From: Chromera velia
Taxonomy: Eukaryota > Sar > Chromeraceae
DNA length: 14,184 bases
Assembly (NCBI GenBank): GCA_018398765.1
Contig: JAHBMJ010002389.1
Coordinates: forward strand, 46,653 to 60,836
Direction: 5' to 3'
The notes beneath the pieces are model-generated. The model was not told the DNA's origin, made no database searches, and saw only the letters and a program-made list of their open reading frames with translations. The position numbers were made by a program, and so were the translations under genes. The stretch's first letter is position 1. Each line of letters opens with the position of its first letter. Shown piece after piece: positions 1 through 7,976 of the stretch.

Positions 1-23
1 GGGGGGGGGGGGGAGGTGCGCAC

Positions 24-69
<46 letters not shown>

Positions 70-284
70 CTGTCTGTCTGTCTGTCCCATCTTGAGCTGC
101 TTGTTTCCTTCTGTTGTAAAGCCAATTTTCTCGTTCATTCATTGTTTCTGGGGGCAGGCAGTCGGGCTTTGGATTCGCATGGTAGAGGCTGAACCGAACA
201 GACTGATGGATGCTTTGCAGAACGTGTTGTCCCTTCGGTTGCATGGTCTGTCTTTTCACTCATCTTTCTTGCTTCTTCGTGCAG
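1..284. other. Contig edge: intron upstream of the first visible exon
   Basis: It begins with 13 G, then GT and TGTC repeats, then a pyrimidine-rich stretch that ends in the exon 1 acceptor. A stretch at about 158-225 (after GGGGGCAG) is open but has no convincing donor. The rest of the coiled-coil gene must lie to the left. Confidence 0.55.
28..86. repeat. (GT)n followed by (TGTC)5
   Basis: GT units run from 28 to 65, followed after one A by five TGTC units (67-86). It lies in intron sequence next to the contig-end G run. Confidence 0.95.
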
Positions 285-428
285 GCAGTGGACGATCTGG
301 ACGAACAACTGGCCAAAATGGAGGAACGCGCAGGAAGGGCAGAGGGAGAACTTGAGAGTGCTCGAAACCGGGCGGGCGGTCTCGAGGCGGCACTTGCAGA
401 GAGGGACAGACATCTGGTGGCTCTGAGA
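285..428 (+). CDS. Exon 1 of the visible coiled-coil gene
   Basis: It encodes 48 residues starting AVDDLDEQLAKMEERAGRAE. It follows a pyrimidine-rich tract ending in GTGCAG at 284 and stops before GTGAGT at 429. Both borders are phase 0. The peptide is a clean amphipathic helix. A second AG at 287-288 is possible but would change the frame. An ATG at 210 is in frame with this exon, but the stretch between them reads as a splice acceptor tract, so this is taken as an internal exon. Confidence 0.78.
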
Positions 429-3400
429 GTGAGTAGGAGGGAGGAAGGAAGGAAGGAGAGAGGCAATGAGTGAGTGAATGAGAAAGAGGGAGGAAGCAGT
501 TGGACTGTGCGTGAGTGAATGAGCAAGCCTTCAGCAGATGGCCGTTGAAGTTTGAGGGGGGACGGAGATAGAGAGAGGTGATTCAAAATACGTGTCTTCA
601 TTGAGGGTGATCGCTGAGAATGCAGCCTTCGTGCTTCTTTCTTGCTTTATCATCCGCTTTCGATCTCCGTTGTCCTTATGTGTTCTCTCTCTCTCTCTCT
701 CTCCCTCTCTCTCTCTCTCTCTTTCTCTTGTGTGTGCGTGTGTGTGTGTGTGATTGTGTGTGTGTGAAGGTGTGAAGGTGTGCATGTTTTCTTCTCTCAA
801 CAGCCTCACGCCAGGGCGGCGTTTTCGAAGTATGTTTTTCATCTTTGGTGTTCAATGCTCTCGCCTTGTCCATCATAGATGGAATATTCATCCATCTGTA
901 TCTTTCCTTTTTCTTTTCCTTTGCTGCTGCAGGACGGTATATCCGACGCAGAGCTCCGAGCAGATGCAGCAACTTCTCGGCAGAAGACTGCAGAGGCAGC
1001 ACTTGAAGAACTCAGAGGAGAGGCAGGAGAGACAGAATCCCGAGCCGTGAGTCAGTTGGCGGGTGTTGTCGCCTAGCTGTCAGCAGGCCCCATCTCTTAC
1101 TCTATTTCTCCTTTATCACCTTCACGTCGCTGGTAGCTGACTTGTACTCTTTTGTTTTGTTCTTTCAGAAATTTGAAAATGCCAACCTGTGCCGTAACCG
1201 AAAAAAGCGTCAGACAACGATTTGAAGAAGGCACGAGACGCTTGCACTCCAGTTGAAGCTGCCAGTTGGGGCACCTTCCTGACCCCTCCTCTGCACCCTC
1301 CCCCCCCACCCCCTCTGTGCGTCTGTGTGTTTGTGTTCGTGCCTGTGTTTGTACAGGAGAGTCTGGAAAGGGCTCTCCGGGAGGCGAAGAAGGAGGTTGA
1401 ACGGTGTTCTCGGATGGCAGAGCAGAAGTCACAAGAGGCCCTCAGACTCTCCTCAGAGCTTTCCCGACTCTCCGCAGAGGCCGCCACCTCAGAGGACCAA
1501 CTCCGCACAGTCTCTGCGACGGCCGCAGAGTCCCGAGAGGTGGAGAGGGACCTCAGAGACCAGCTCTCAGGTCTCGAGGAGCTGCTCAGAGAGAAGCGAC
1601 TTGAGGCAGAGGAGCTGGAGGTGGGATGGGAGGAGGCAGAGACTGAGGGGGAGCGTAGGGTCGCCTCGCTGCAGGCCGCCGGTTTGAGAGCCCTGCAGGA
1701 TGCGGAGGAGGGCGCAGCAAGAAAAGAGAGGCAGGTGGCTGAGTTTGGGTTGCAGGTGAGGAGGCTGCAGGCAGAGCTAGAGAGGCTGCAGTCGGAGGCG
1801 GCGATGCGAGAGGTGGAGAGAGAGTGCTTGTTGGAGGAGGTTGAAGCCTTGAGAGAGCGCCTGGCGGTTGCGCATCGGGAGGCGGAGATCTCGAAGGCAG
1901 AGGAGGACCTCGAAGTGATTCGGCAGGTTCGTCTTTCTTTGCCAGTGCGGTGGTGGCATTGCAGGAAGATGTAATTGAGGCAGTTGCATCGCATCGATGG
2001 AGGCTGCATGAAATTGTTCAGGGGAGCGATTGGGTTCTGGTGGGTAAGTGCACCTCGTGGTTCATGCAAAGCCACGAAGACGAATGATTTTTTTTTTTTG
2101 TCTCCCACAACTTTGAAGGAATCTTTTCGTGTAGACCCAATAGAAGATTCCTTGTGCGTTGGATTCACACTGAGTCCGTTCACTCTCTTTGGGGTGCATT
2201 TCTCAATGTACCGAGGTGTGCTTTACTGTTCTTGATCCAGGCGCTTTTGGAGGAATGTGGCTGACTGACAAATCTCTGTGCTGTCCTGCTGCCAAAATTC
2301 CCCAACAGGTGAGGGTGGAGTACCGAATGCACTCAAGAACTCGATCAGGAATGAACACATAGGAGGTGAATGAATGAATGCGATGCAGGCAATGCAAGTC
2401 GACTCCGCCGCTGGAGAACTTTTGAAGGAGAGAGAGGAACTGGAGGTGAGCACGTGACTGGGTCTTTGCGGGGCAACAGCTCTGGTTTTTTTTTTCTCTT
2501 TCCTCTGCTCCCCCCCAAGATGAAATTGTTGCCCCTCCTCTGATGTCAACCATACCAAAGAAAAATGCTGGCATCAGCCGAGCTCTTGTTGTCTCCATTC
2601 AAACGGAATTTCTAATGTGTGCACTCAGATCGCTCTGTGGACCCATCTTTCTCTTTCTCCTCCATGCCCTTTCCCGCCTTTAAAGCACAACACTCGCTCA
2701 GTCTGTTCCTCCTTTCTGACTGACTGACTGACTGATTTACTGATTGATTGATCGCCTCGCAGAAGGAGAAGCAGCGACTTGAGACGAGTGAGCAGACTGA
2801 GAAGGCGATTCGGTTGGTCTCTCTCGTCGAGTCCTCTCTTCGGTGTGAGGCCGAGAGTGTCGCTGAGGGGGTTGAGGCTGCGCTCCAATTCCTGGCCGTC
2901 GAGGAGGAACTCGGGGAGGCCCTGAAGGATTTGGATGACCAGCGGGTCAGCAGGCAGTTGGCCAGTGCGTTGCGTTGTGGGCGTACAGAAATTTGGGGGT
3001 TCTTCTTCGCATGAAAGTGGCCGATACATCGTAGGCGGATCGGTTGAGAGGCACAAAATGGTTCTGTATGGAAGCGCTGAGAGTGCAGGATGGGGGATGT
3101 AGACAGAATGCTTCGGCCCTTGCAAGAGTAACAACGCAGAAAGAACCATGCAAGTTTCTGATTGTCCCTGCTTGTTGTTCCTCGGTGGTGAGTGGATGGG
3201 AAGGGAAGCCCGTGTTCCCCATGCACATCGTGCAATGTGCACCAGCCCTACTGGCTCTCAGGTTCCGCTTGTGGGTTTGCGTCGTGTGTGCAGGTGAACT
3301 TGTCTGTCGCCCAGCTGGAGTCTGAACGTCTGAATGAAGAGCGAAGGGAACTCGCAGCCTTCCAGCGTGCAGTACTGGAGCAGAGGCAGCGGGTGACATC

Positions 3401-5161
3401 GCTCGGGTGTCAGACAGAAGAGACGCAGAAGGTGGACGTATCAGTAGGCACCGAGCTTCCGTGTCCGTCTCTGAGGGCGGCTGTTGGTCTGTCTGCAGGC
3501 GGCACGGGGGGGGAGGGTCGACAGGCAGGGGGGTCGTTGGGTAACCTGGACATTCTCCGTCTGGCTCGTTGTGTGATGAGGTTGTATGGTGATGCGGAGG
3601 CGGCACAGAACGCTGCTGCAGAGAGGGAAGCCGCGTTGAAGGCAGCGAGCGAGGAGAGAGCTGCGCAAATGCGGGAGGAGAGAGACGGGGCGAGAGCCGC
3701 AGAGGCAGCGGCAAAAAGAGAGGTACGTCGGGCTCTTTTATCCTTGTAATTCAAGAAGCGGAAAGAAAAGTTGGCAGGCCGAACGAAGTATACTCCTGTC
3801 CCCTGCTTTTTCTTCCTTCCCGGTTCACGCTGCATCTCCTAGCTCCTTCAGGTTTTCCCCATTTCTCCTGACAGAAAGAAAGCTTCTTTGAGTTGTTAAT
3901 CCCCCAATTCATTAATCAATCCTCCTTCGTGACGTGTGGACGTCCCTCCTGCAGCGAGACGAGGAGACTGCAAAGCGGCAAGACCTTCAAGGAGAGCTGG
4001 CAGAGGCTGAGTCCCGATGCACTGCAATGCGCAGGGAGCTGTCGCGGTTGGAAAAGGGAGGGGAGGGTGTGGGGCAAGGGGGGGAAGGAAACACGCACGC
4101 GGGGGGGTTGGGTCTCCAGGAGGAGGCGGTGCGGAGTTTGGAGCAGCAGCTTCGTCAGGAGAAGGTCGGCTTTCGAGAAAATGAATATCTAGAAGAACAT
4201 GCATGCATCTTTGTTGAGGAGGAAGGCACGTGCGTTGTTTGTTTTCCTGAAGGAAGGATTGTTTTTTTTTTTTCGGGGGTGACCAGACCGGAAGGGATTG
4301 CCTCTCTGCTTTTTGTTCCGTCTTTCTTCTTTCCTCTGAGTCCATTCCTTCTTCTCCGTCGTGGAACGGATTGGAATGCAACCAAGTTTCTTGGAAGTCC
4401 TTTTCTGATTGATGCACCAGGGATTGGCGTAGCGTGAAGGTGATCCTGATGCACAAGACGACAAAGGGCGACTTCTGATACTTTTTTCTTTAAAACGAAC
4501 GAAGGCCTTCTCAACCATCCGTCTCCCCCCACAGATTCGTTCAGTTTCCCCCTTCCCCCACCGCCTTTTCTGATTCTTCTGCTTGCAGGAGAGTGCTCAG
4601 CGTTTCCACTCACAGCTCCGGAAGGCAAAGGACGAGTTGTTCGAACTCCAAAAGCACCACAACAGGGGGAGAGCCGAGGCAGCGCATTTTGAGACGGCAC
4701 GAGACCGACTCAAGAGGCAGGTGGAGGACTTGCAAGAGAGACTTGAAAGGAAAAACGAAGAAGCAGAGAACAGCCGAAAGGCTCTCGCAGAAGTCGAGAA
4801 GAAAAGAGACGAGCTCGCGAACCGATTGATGGCCTGTGAAGTCACAGGTGTGTCGGTCAATGCAGCTGGCCAAGTCGCCCCAGGCTCCCCAGACCGCTGT
4901 CTTCAGAGGAAGACCCAAGCAGCACAGCCGAATTCCCCACCCCCCTTCACGCCCACGGCACCCGCAAGCGCAGCAGCCCGTGCTCGACTCAGAGCTGGAG
5001 ACGGGGACAGTCTCTGTGCCTCCCCAGATCCCGTTGGTCGGGGTCGGGCCTCTCTTTCTGCCTCAGGGCGTGGACGCGCCTCCGCGTCTGCAGGTCGCCT
5101 GTCCTCCTCCAGGCTGGTCGACTCTTCAGAGGAGGATCCGGAAGCATGCAAGCTCCAGTAG
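285..5161 (+). CDS. Long coiled-coil protein, 3' part, eight exons (spliced, 5' end missing)
   Basis: Joining 285-428, 933-1046, 1357-1926, 2389-2445, 2763-2945, 3294-3722, 3955-4164 and 4589-5161 gives one open frame of about 759 residues ending in TAG. Each exon is bounded by AG and GT, each internal exon is a multiple of three, and all introns are phase 0 (504, 310, 462, 317, 348, 232 and 424 bases). The product is rich in Glu, Arg, Ala, Leu and Gln with heptad-like spacing and almost no Pro or Gly until exons 6 to 8, as in long coiled coils. There is no membrane segment and no motor or enzyme motif. The tail is Ser/Arg/Pro-rich and looks disordered. No start codon is seen, so the N-terminus lies left of the contig. 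A structural, centrosomal, basal-body or cytoskeletal scaffold is a generic guess. I cannot name the family. Confidence 0.8.
685..766. repeat. (CT)n / (GT)n compound microsatellite
   Basis: Nearly pure CT from 685 to 722 passes into GT from about 730 to 766. It is inside the first visible intron of the coiled-coil gene. Confidence 0.95.
933..1046 (+). CDS. Exon 2 of the coiled-coil gene
   Basis: It encodes 38 residues (DGISDAELRADAATSRQK and on to ESRA). The acceptor is TTGCTGCTGCAG ending at 932 and the donor is GTGAGT at 1047. It is phase 0 at both ends and continues the Glu/Ala/Arg-rich helix. The upstream intron holds the large CT/GT microsatellite. Confidence 0.78.
1357..1926 (+). CDS. 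Exon 3 of the coiled-coil gene (largest uninterrupted helix)
   Basis: It encodes 190 residues from ESLERALREAKKEVERCSRM to EEDLEVIRQ. The acceptor is TTTGTACAG ending at 1356 and the donor is CAG|GTTCGT at 1927, a weak donor that keeps G at +5. It is phase 0 at both ends. Leu/Ala/Val recur at a and d spacing for almost the whole exon, with many Glu and Arg and no Pro, so a continuous parallel dimeric rod is likely. The open frame continues past the donor only briefly, to a TAA near 1972. Confidence 0.85.
2389..2445 (+). CDS. Exon 4 of the coiled-coil gene (57-base small exon)
   Basis: It encodes 19 residues, AMQVDSAAGELLKEREELE. The acceptor is GATGCAG ending at 2388 and the donor is GAG|GTGAGC at 2446. 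It is phase 0 at both ends, so it could be skipped without a frame change. It is called from helix-like composition and phase match. Its size makes it less certain than its neighbours. Confidence 0.65.
2717..2752. repeat. CTGA / TTGA tetranucleotide repeat
   Basis: About four CTGA units pass into TTGA-like units just upstream of the exon 5 acceptor at 2762, so the tract may serve as part of the branch and pyrimidine region of that intron. Confidence 0.8.
2763..2945 (+). CDS. Exon 5 of the coiled-coil gene
   Basis: It encodes 61 residues from KEKQRLETSEQTEKAIRLVS to LKDLDDQR. The acceptor is CGCCTCGCAG ending at 2762, just after a CTGA repeat. The likely donor is CGG|GTCAGC at 2946. It is phase 0 at both ends. 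The frame stays open to about 3012, so a later donor is possible, but the helical character fades after 2945. Confidence 0.72.
3294..3722 (+). CDS. Exon 6 of the coiled-coil gene, with a Gly-rich break and CQTEE motif
   Basis: It encodes 143 residues. A first helix (VNLSVAQLESERLNEERREL) runs to a non-helical section with TSLGCQTEETQKVDVSVGTE, then a Gly-rich stretch over runs of G near 3506-3530. A second helix starts at LGNLDILRLARCVMRLYGDA and becomes Ala/Glu/Arg-rich to KRE. The acceptor is GTGTGTGCAG ending at 3293 and the donor is GAG|GTACGT at 3723, both phase 0. The frame is the same on both sides of the G runs, so their length appears correct. Confidence 0.82.
3955..4164 (+). CDS. 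Exon 7 of the coiled-coil gene, with a Gly-rich hinge
   Basis: It encodes 70 residues. A helix begins RDEETAKRQDLQGELAEAES and ends near LSRLEK. A Gly/Gln/Glu linker follows over several G runs (about 4054-4110), then a second helix ending SLEQQLRQEK. The acceptor is CTCCTGCAG ending at 3954 and the donor is AAG|GTCGGC at 4165. It is phase 0 at both ends. The frame remains open to 4435, but the later residues are not helix-like and resemble intron. Confidence 0.78.
4589..5161 (+). CDS. Last exon of the coiled-coil gene: helix plus Ser/Arg-rich tail
   Basis: It encodes 190 residues and a TAG stop at 5159-5161. The acceptor is TTCTGCTTGCAG ending at 4588, phase 0. Residues 1 to about 85 are a coiled coil (ESAQRFHSQLRKAKDELFEL ... 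ANRLMACEV). The rest is low complexity: a Pro/Thr/Ala section, then a near-repeat GRGRASLSAS / GRGRASASAG, ending DSSEEDPEACKLQ. A second frame is also open across the tail (to 5168), and CACAG|GTGTGT at 4848 could be a donor, so the exact C-terminus is less certain than the helix. Confidence 0.75.
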   Translation, partial: ESAQRFHSQLRKAKDELFELQKHHNRGRAEAAHFETARDRLKRQVEDLQERLERKNEEAENSRKALAEVEKKRDELANRLMACEVTGVSVNAAGQVAPGSPDRCLQRKTQAAQPNSPPPFTPTAPASAAARARLRAGDGDSLCASPDPVGRGRASLSASGRGRASASAGRLSSSRLVDSSEEDPEACKLQ

Positions 5162-7836
5162 TCAGTGAGTGCTCTGCTCGGATGGATCGGCAGAAAAGGG
5201 ACGGGGAAAAAAATTAGATCGAGGGTGTAGATGCAGTGGGGTGGGAGGATCAGATCGGTAGAGCTACCAGTGAATTCACCTTGTTCAGCGTGCCGAAGGG
5301 TCAGGCTGACCTGAAAGAAAGGGTTTTGAAGGAATGAGTCATATTATGTCATTCAATCAAATCATGCAGGCCTACATGTAGTAGGCTGACACAATGCTTA
5401 TATTGAGGTCGAGTCTCGTGGGTCAAAATTCGAACGGCTATCACAACTTCTTTCCAAACTTTGAACCTCATCGCATTGTTCTTTGCAAACGCCTTGGAAG
5501 TACCGCTAGAAGTACCGTGACATCTGTATTAAAAAATTACAGGTACAGTAATTTGATCTACATCCATTCAAAGATTACTAAATTCATTTAAGGTAAACAG
5601 CACCAATAAAATAATGCAGCTTGAATATTACCATGAACCTCACTAGGAACCTCAACTCATGCTTTCGTTGCCTTTCGATAATGGCGTCCAGACTAGCGTC
5701 TAGAACAACAAAGGAATAATAATAATAATAGAATCACTGAATCACATACACAAACTTTTAGTAAAACTTATACATATAGCAGTATACAGCAGAAAAAACC
5801 TAGAAAAAAACGCACAATTAAGAACTAGACATTCTTTAAAAACATGTCACTATCTAGGTCATTATAGATCGATATAGGATATTTGAAATAATAAAATTAT
5901 AAACTCAATTAAGGCGGTTGAAACCGGTGAGCCACCACTTATATAGGCTCTGGCCAACCATACCATAACCACGGCATACGATATGCAATGTTGTTTTGTG
6001 CCAAATTTGTGGACCTAACGTACTAGCTAGCGTAATGACTCATTTAGATAAGACACTGGCAACACGAAATCATGCCTAGAATCACGCTAATTTCTATATA
6101 AACTAATTTGGCTAATATTATATATGTATAATTATATATAAAAAAACACTGGCAACAACTGATGATGTGAATTAACTTAGTGGATTAATTAATTGTCTTC
6201 TAGATTGTCTTCTCCTGAAATGTCCTGCTATACGCCCTGCATGTGTAGCGCTGAAATAGATAGGGAAGCCTTGCATTTCACTTTAACATTCATGAAAACT
6301 TCATGCTTGACTTCGATCGTGCCAGTGACGCACTAGGTGACGCATTCTTATTCCATCAAATTCCACGCACGGCTTTACTTAATTCAGAAAGATATCTTGC
6401 ACGCCGCAATGCACGGAAAGCGTAAAATTCGTCACACGAGCCTGAGTGACACGACCATGAAAGATAGAAGGATCAATCAATAGACCCATTGATTAACAGA
6501 AATAAACATGCACAGAATCGACATGCAGTCTACGATGCAGACTGTGAAAACAGCTAGTTGAACAGATCGCATCTCCTTACGGTGATGCGGCACTTCGAGC
6601 ACGCCAAAGGCACCCACGCCCGCACTAATCAACGACCGACCGAAAGGCCCAAGGGGAAAGGCCCCAACGGTCTCACTTACCACCCTTCTATTTGACATAT
6701 ACTATCGCTCAGACTCTCTATCTTCCTCTATCATAAGACATCACACCAGCTCTACGCTTATTTCAGTAAAACCGCCCAGACATCCGGCTGTTAGACGAAA
6801 AAAAAAACGCGAACCCCAGCTGCGTCTTTCTACCGCATGCAGCGACACGATACGGACAGACAAAGCAAGGCACTAGTGCAAATCAAAACCAACCGTTCAT
6901 CAACTCCTATCAATACTCCCTCCACCTCGGTCATATTCTCACACTTTTCCATAGCAAAAATCGGCCCATCAATCCATCCATCCACCCATCCATCCAAGCA
7001 TTAATGCATTCGTCACTAGACGGGTCGTCGTAGAAAGGAAAAGCAGACAACAAATCGATCGATCCATCAGATGAATTTAATGACCCATCGGCCCCTCTAG
7101 ACCCATCTATTGACCAGAATATCTGTCCCCTGAATTAGACAGAATGAGTTCGATGGCTGTCCTCAAGCACAAACAAATAAAAAAATAAACATAACAAAAG
7201 AACCCAGGCCCTCCCTCTCTCTGTGTATCTTTCTTTCCATCCCTTTTCGCAGATCATTTTCTGTGCCCGTCTTTCGAACTGCACCCATCCCTGTAACGAT
7301 TCCCTTCTCTCCCGTTGCCCGATTTACTGCCCCCCAAATCAGTCGAGCATCCAAAGCAACCCAATCGTTTCGTTACACATTTTCATGAACGCAGAAGAGC
7401 CGGGCCCGAAAAGGGCACGCGTCTGCTCTCTTAGCTGTTCCTTGCTGAGCGTTACAAAAACTACTGGACGAGTGAAAGAAAAATTTGAATAGCAGATACG
7501 GACTCTTGTATGAGAGTCGGCGGCCTCCGCAGTTCTTGTCCAACCCGGTCACATGGTACAAAATAAAACAAAATCAAAATAAACTGCTTCACCCCAACTC
7601 TTCACACAAGCTGCTTTTGGTGGTCTTTAAGGAGCGAGTTGCATCTGAGTCTTTGATGCTTCAGCATAGTTGCTCGCTGTCTTCTCTTCTTTTCTCCCTC
7701 TTTTCTTTATCTGACGCAGCGCGCCTTCTTGACTCGCGCCTCGCCGTGCTTCCCTTCAATTCCTTTGCAAAAACTCACTCTTTTACGTGGTCTTCAAAAG
7801 AGGAAATGAATGCAAGCCTAAGTCCGCGAGTGAATT
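5162..7836. other. AT-rich convergent intergenic region, no gene seen
   Basis: This stretch lies between the stop codons of the two convergent genes. It should contain both 3' untranslated regions. Open frames in it are short, have no splice-consistent partners and do not look like protein. It is clearly richer in A and T than the genes, mostly from 5340 to 6480. It contains a 10-base palindrome (CTACATGTAG, near 5371-5383), two copies of ACACTGGCAACA (6053, 6146), AT-palindromic sequence near 6118-6140, and a CCAT-type simple repeat near 6966-6996. I see no tRNA, rRNA or transposase. Confidence 0.6.
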
Positions 7837-7976
7837 TTAAGGTGAATAGTTTCGAATCCGCCGAAGCTGCACATCGAGGAGTTCTGTCTGAAGACTCTCC
7901 TCCTCCTCCGGCTCAAGCAATCCCCGACGAACAAATCGCGTCACAATCTTACGTTTCGCTTTCACCAGCAGCCGTC
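7837..7976 (-). CDS. Last exon of the exchanger-like gene, with stop
   Basis: The acceptor TTTTTCATTGACAG ends at 7977 and the frame (phase 1) reads G-RLLVKAKRKIVTRFVRRGLL, then EPEEEESLQTELLDVQLRRI and RNYSP, ending in TAA at 7839-7837. From memory, SOS1-type exchangers have a G-L-L-(acidic) helix followed about 20 residues on by R-N-P-P. Here G-L-L and R-N fall at the same spacing. In plant SOS1 the protein continues for several hundred residues, while this one stops five residues later. Confidence 0.7.

Noticed and set aside
158-225. Open stretch (AVGLWIRMVEAEPNRLMDAL) after GGGGGCAG as an extra first exon.
   Set aside because: The pyrimidine tract and donor are poor and the helix pattern is weak. 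It cannot be decided without transcripts.
210-284. ATG at 210 in frame with exon 1, giving a Cys-rich hydrophobic N-terminus.
   Set aside because: The DNA there is a pyrimidine-rich tract ending in GCAG, typical of an acceptor, and the residues are unlike the rest of the protein.
32-355. Plus-strand open frame starting in the GT repeat (MCVCVCVCV...).
   Set aside because: It is a translated microsatellite followed by a frame that conflicts with exon 1.
531-1002. Minus-strand open frames rich in ERERER and HTHTHT.
   Set aside because: They are translations of the CT/GT microsatellite in an intron.
1169-1193. Possible micro-exon reading KFENANLC after a good acceptor (TTCTTTCAG).
   Set aside because: The usable donor at 1194 gives 25 bases, which would put the 570-base exon 3 out of frame. 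No donor gives a multiple of three.
1965-2043. Open stretch EDVIEAVASHRWRLHEIVQG before a strong GTAAGT at 2044.
   Set aside because: It would need a 38-base intron upstream and leaves in phase 1, which breaks the clear frame of exon 4. The peptide is unlike the rod.
1122-2183. Long minus-strand open frame (353 residues, Ser-rich) opposite exon 3.
   Set aside because: It is an antisense shadow of the Glu/Arg-rich coiled-coil exon (GAG/CTC codons read as Ser and Leu).
6477-6698. Minus-strand open frame of 73 residues and nearby GGCCTTTCCCC sequences, considered as a gene or structured RNA.
   Set aside because: There is no matching splice partner, no known RNA motif (tRNA boxes, 5S, U6) and no protein family recognised.
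7163-7561. Minus-strand open frames downstream of the exchanger stop, checked for a cyclic-nucleotide-binding domain.
   Set aside because: No PRR-like or beta-roll pattern is visible, and TAA closes the last exon before them.
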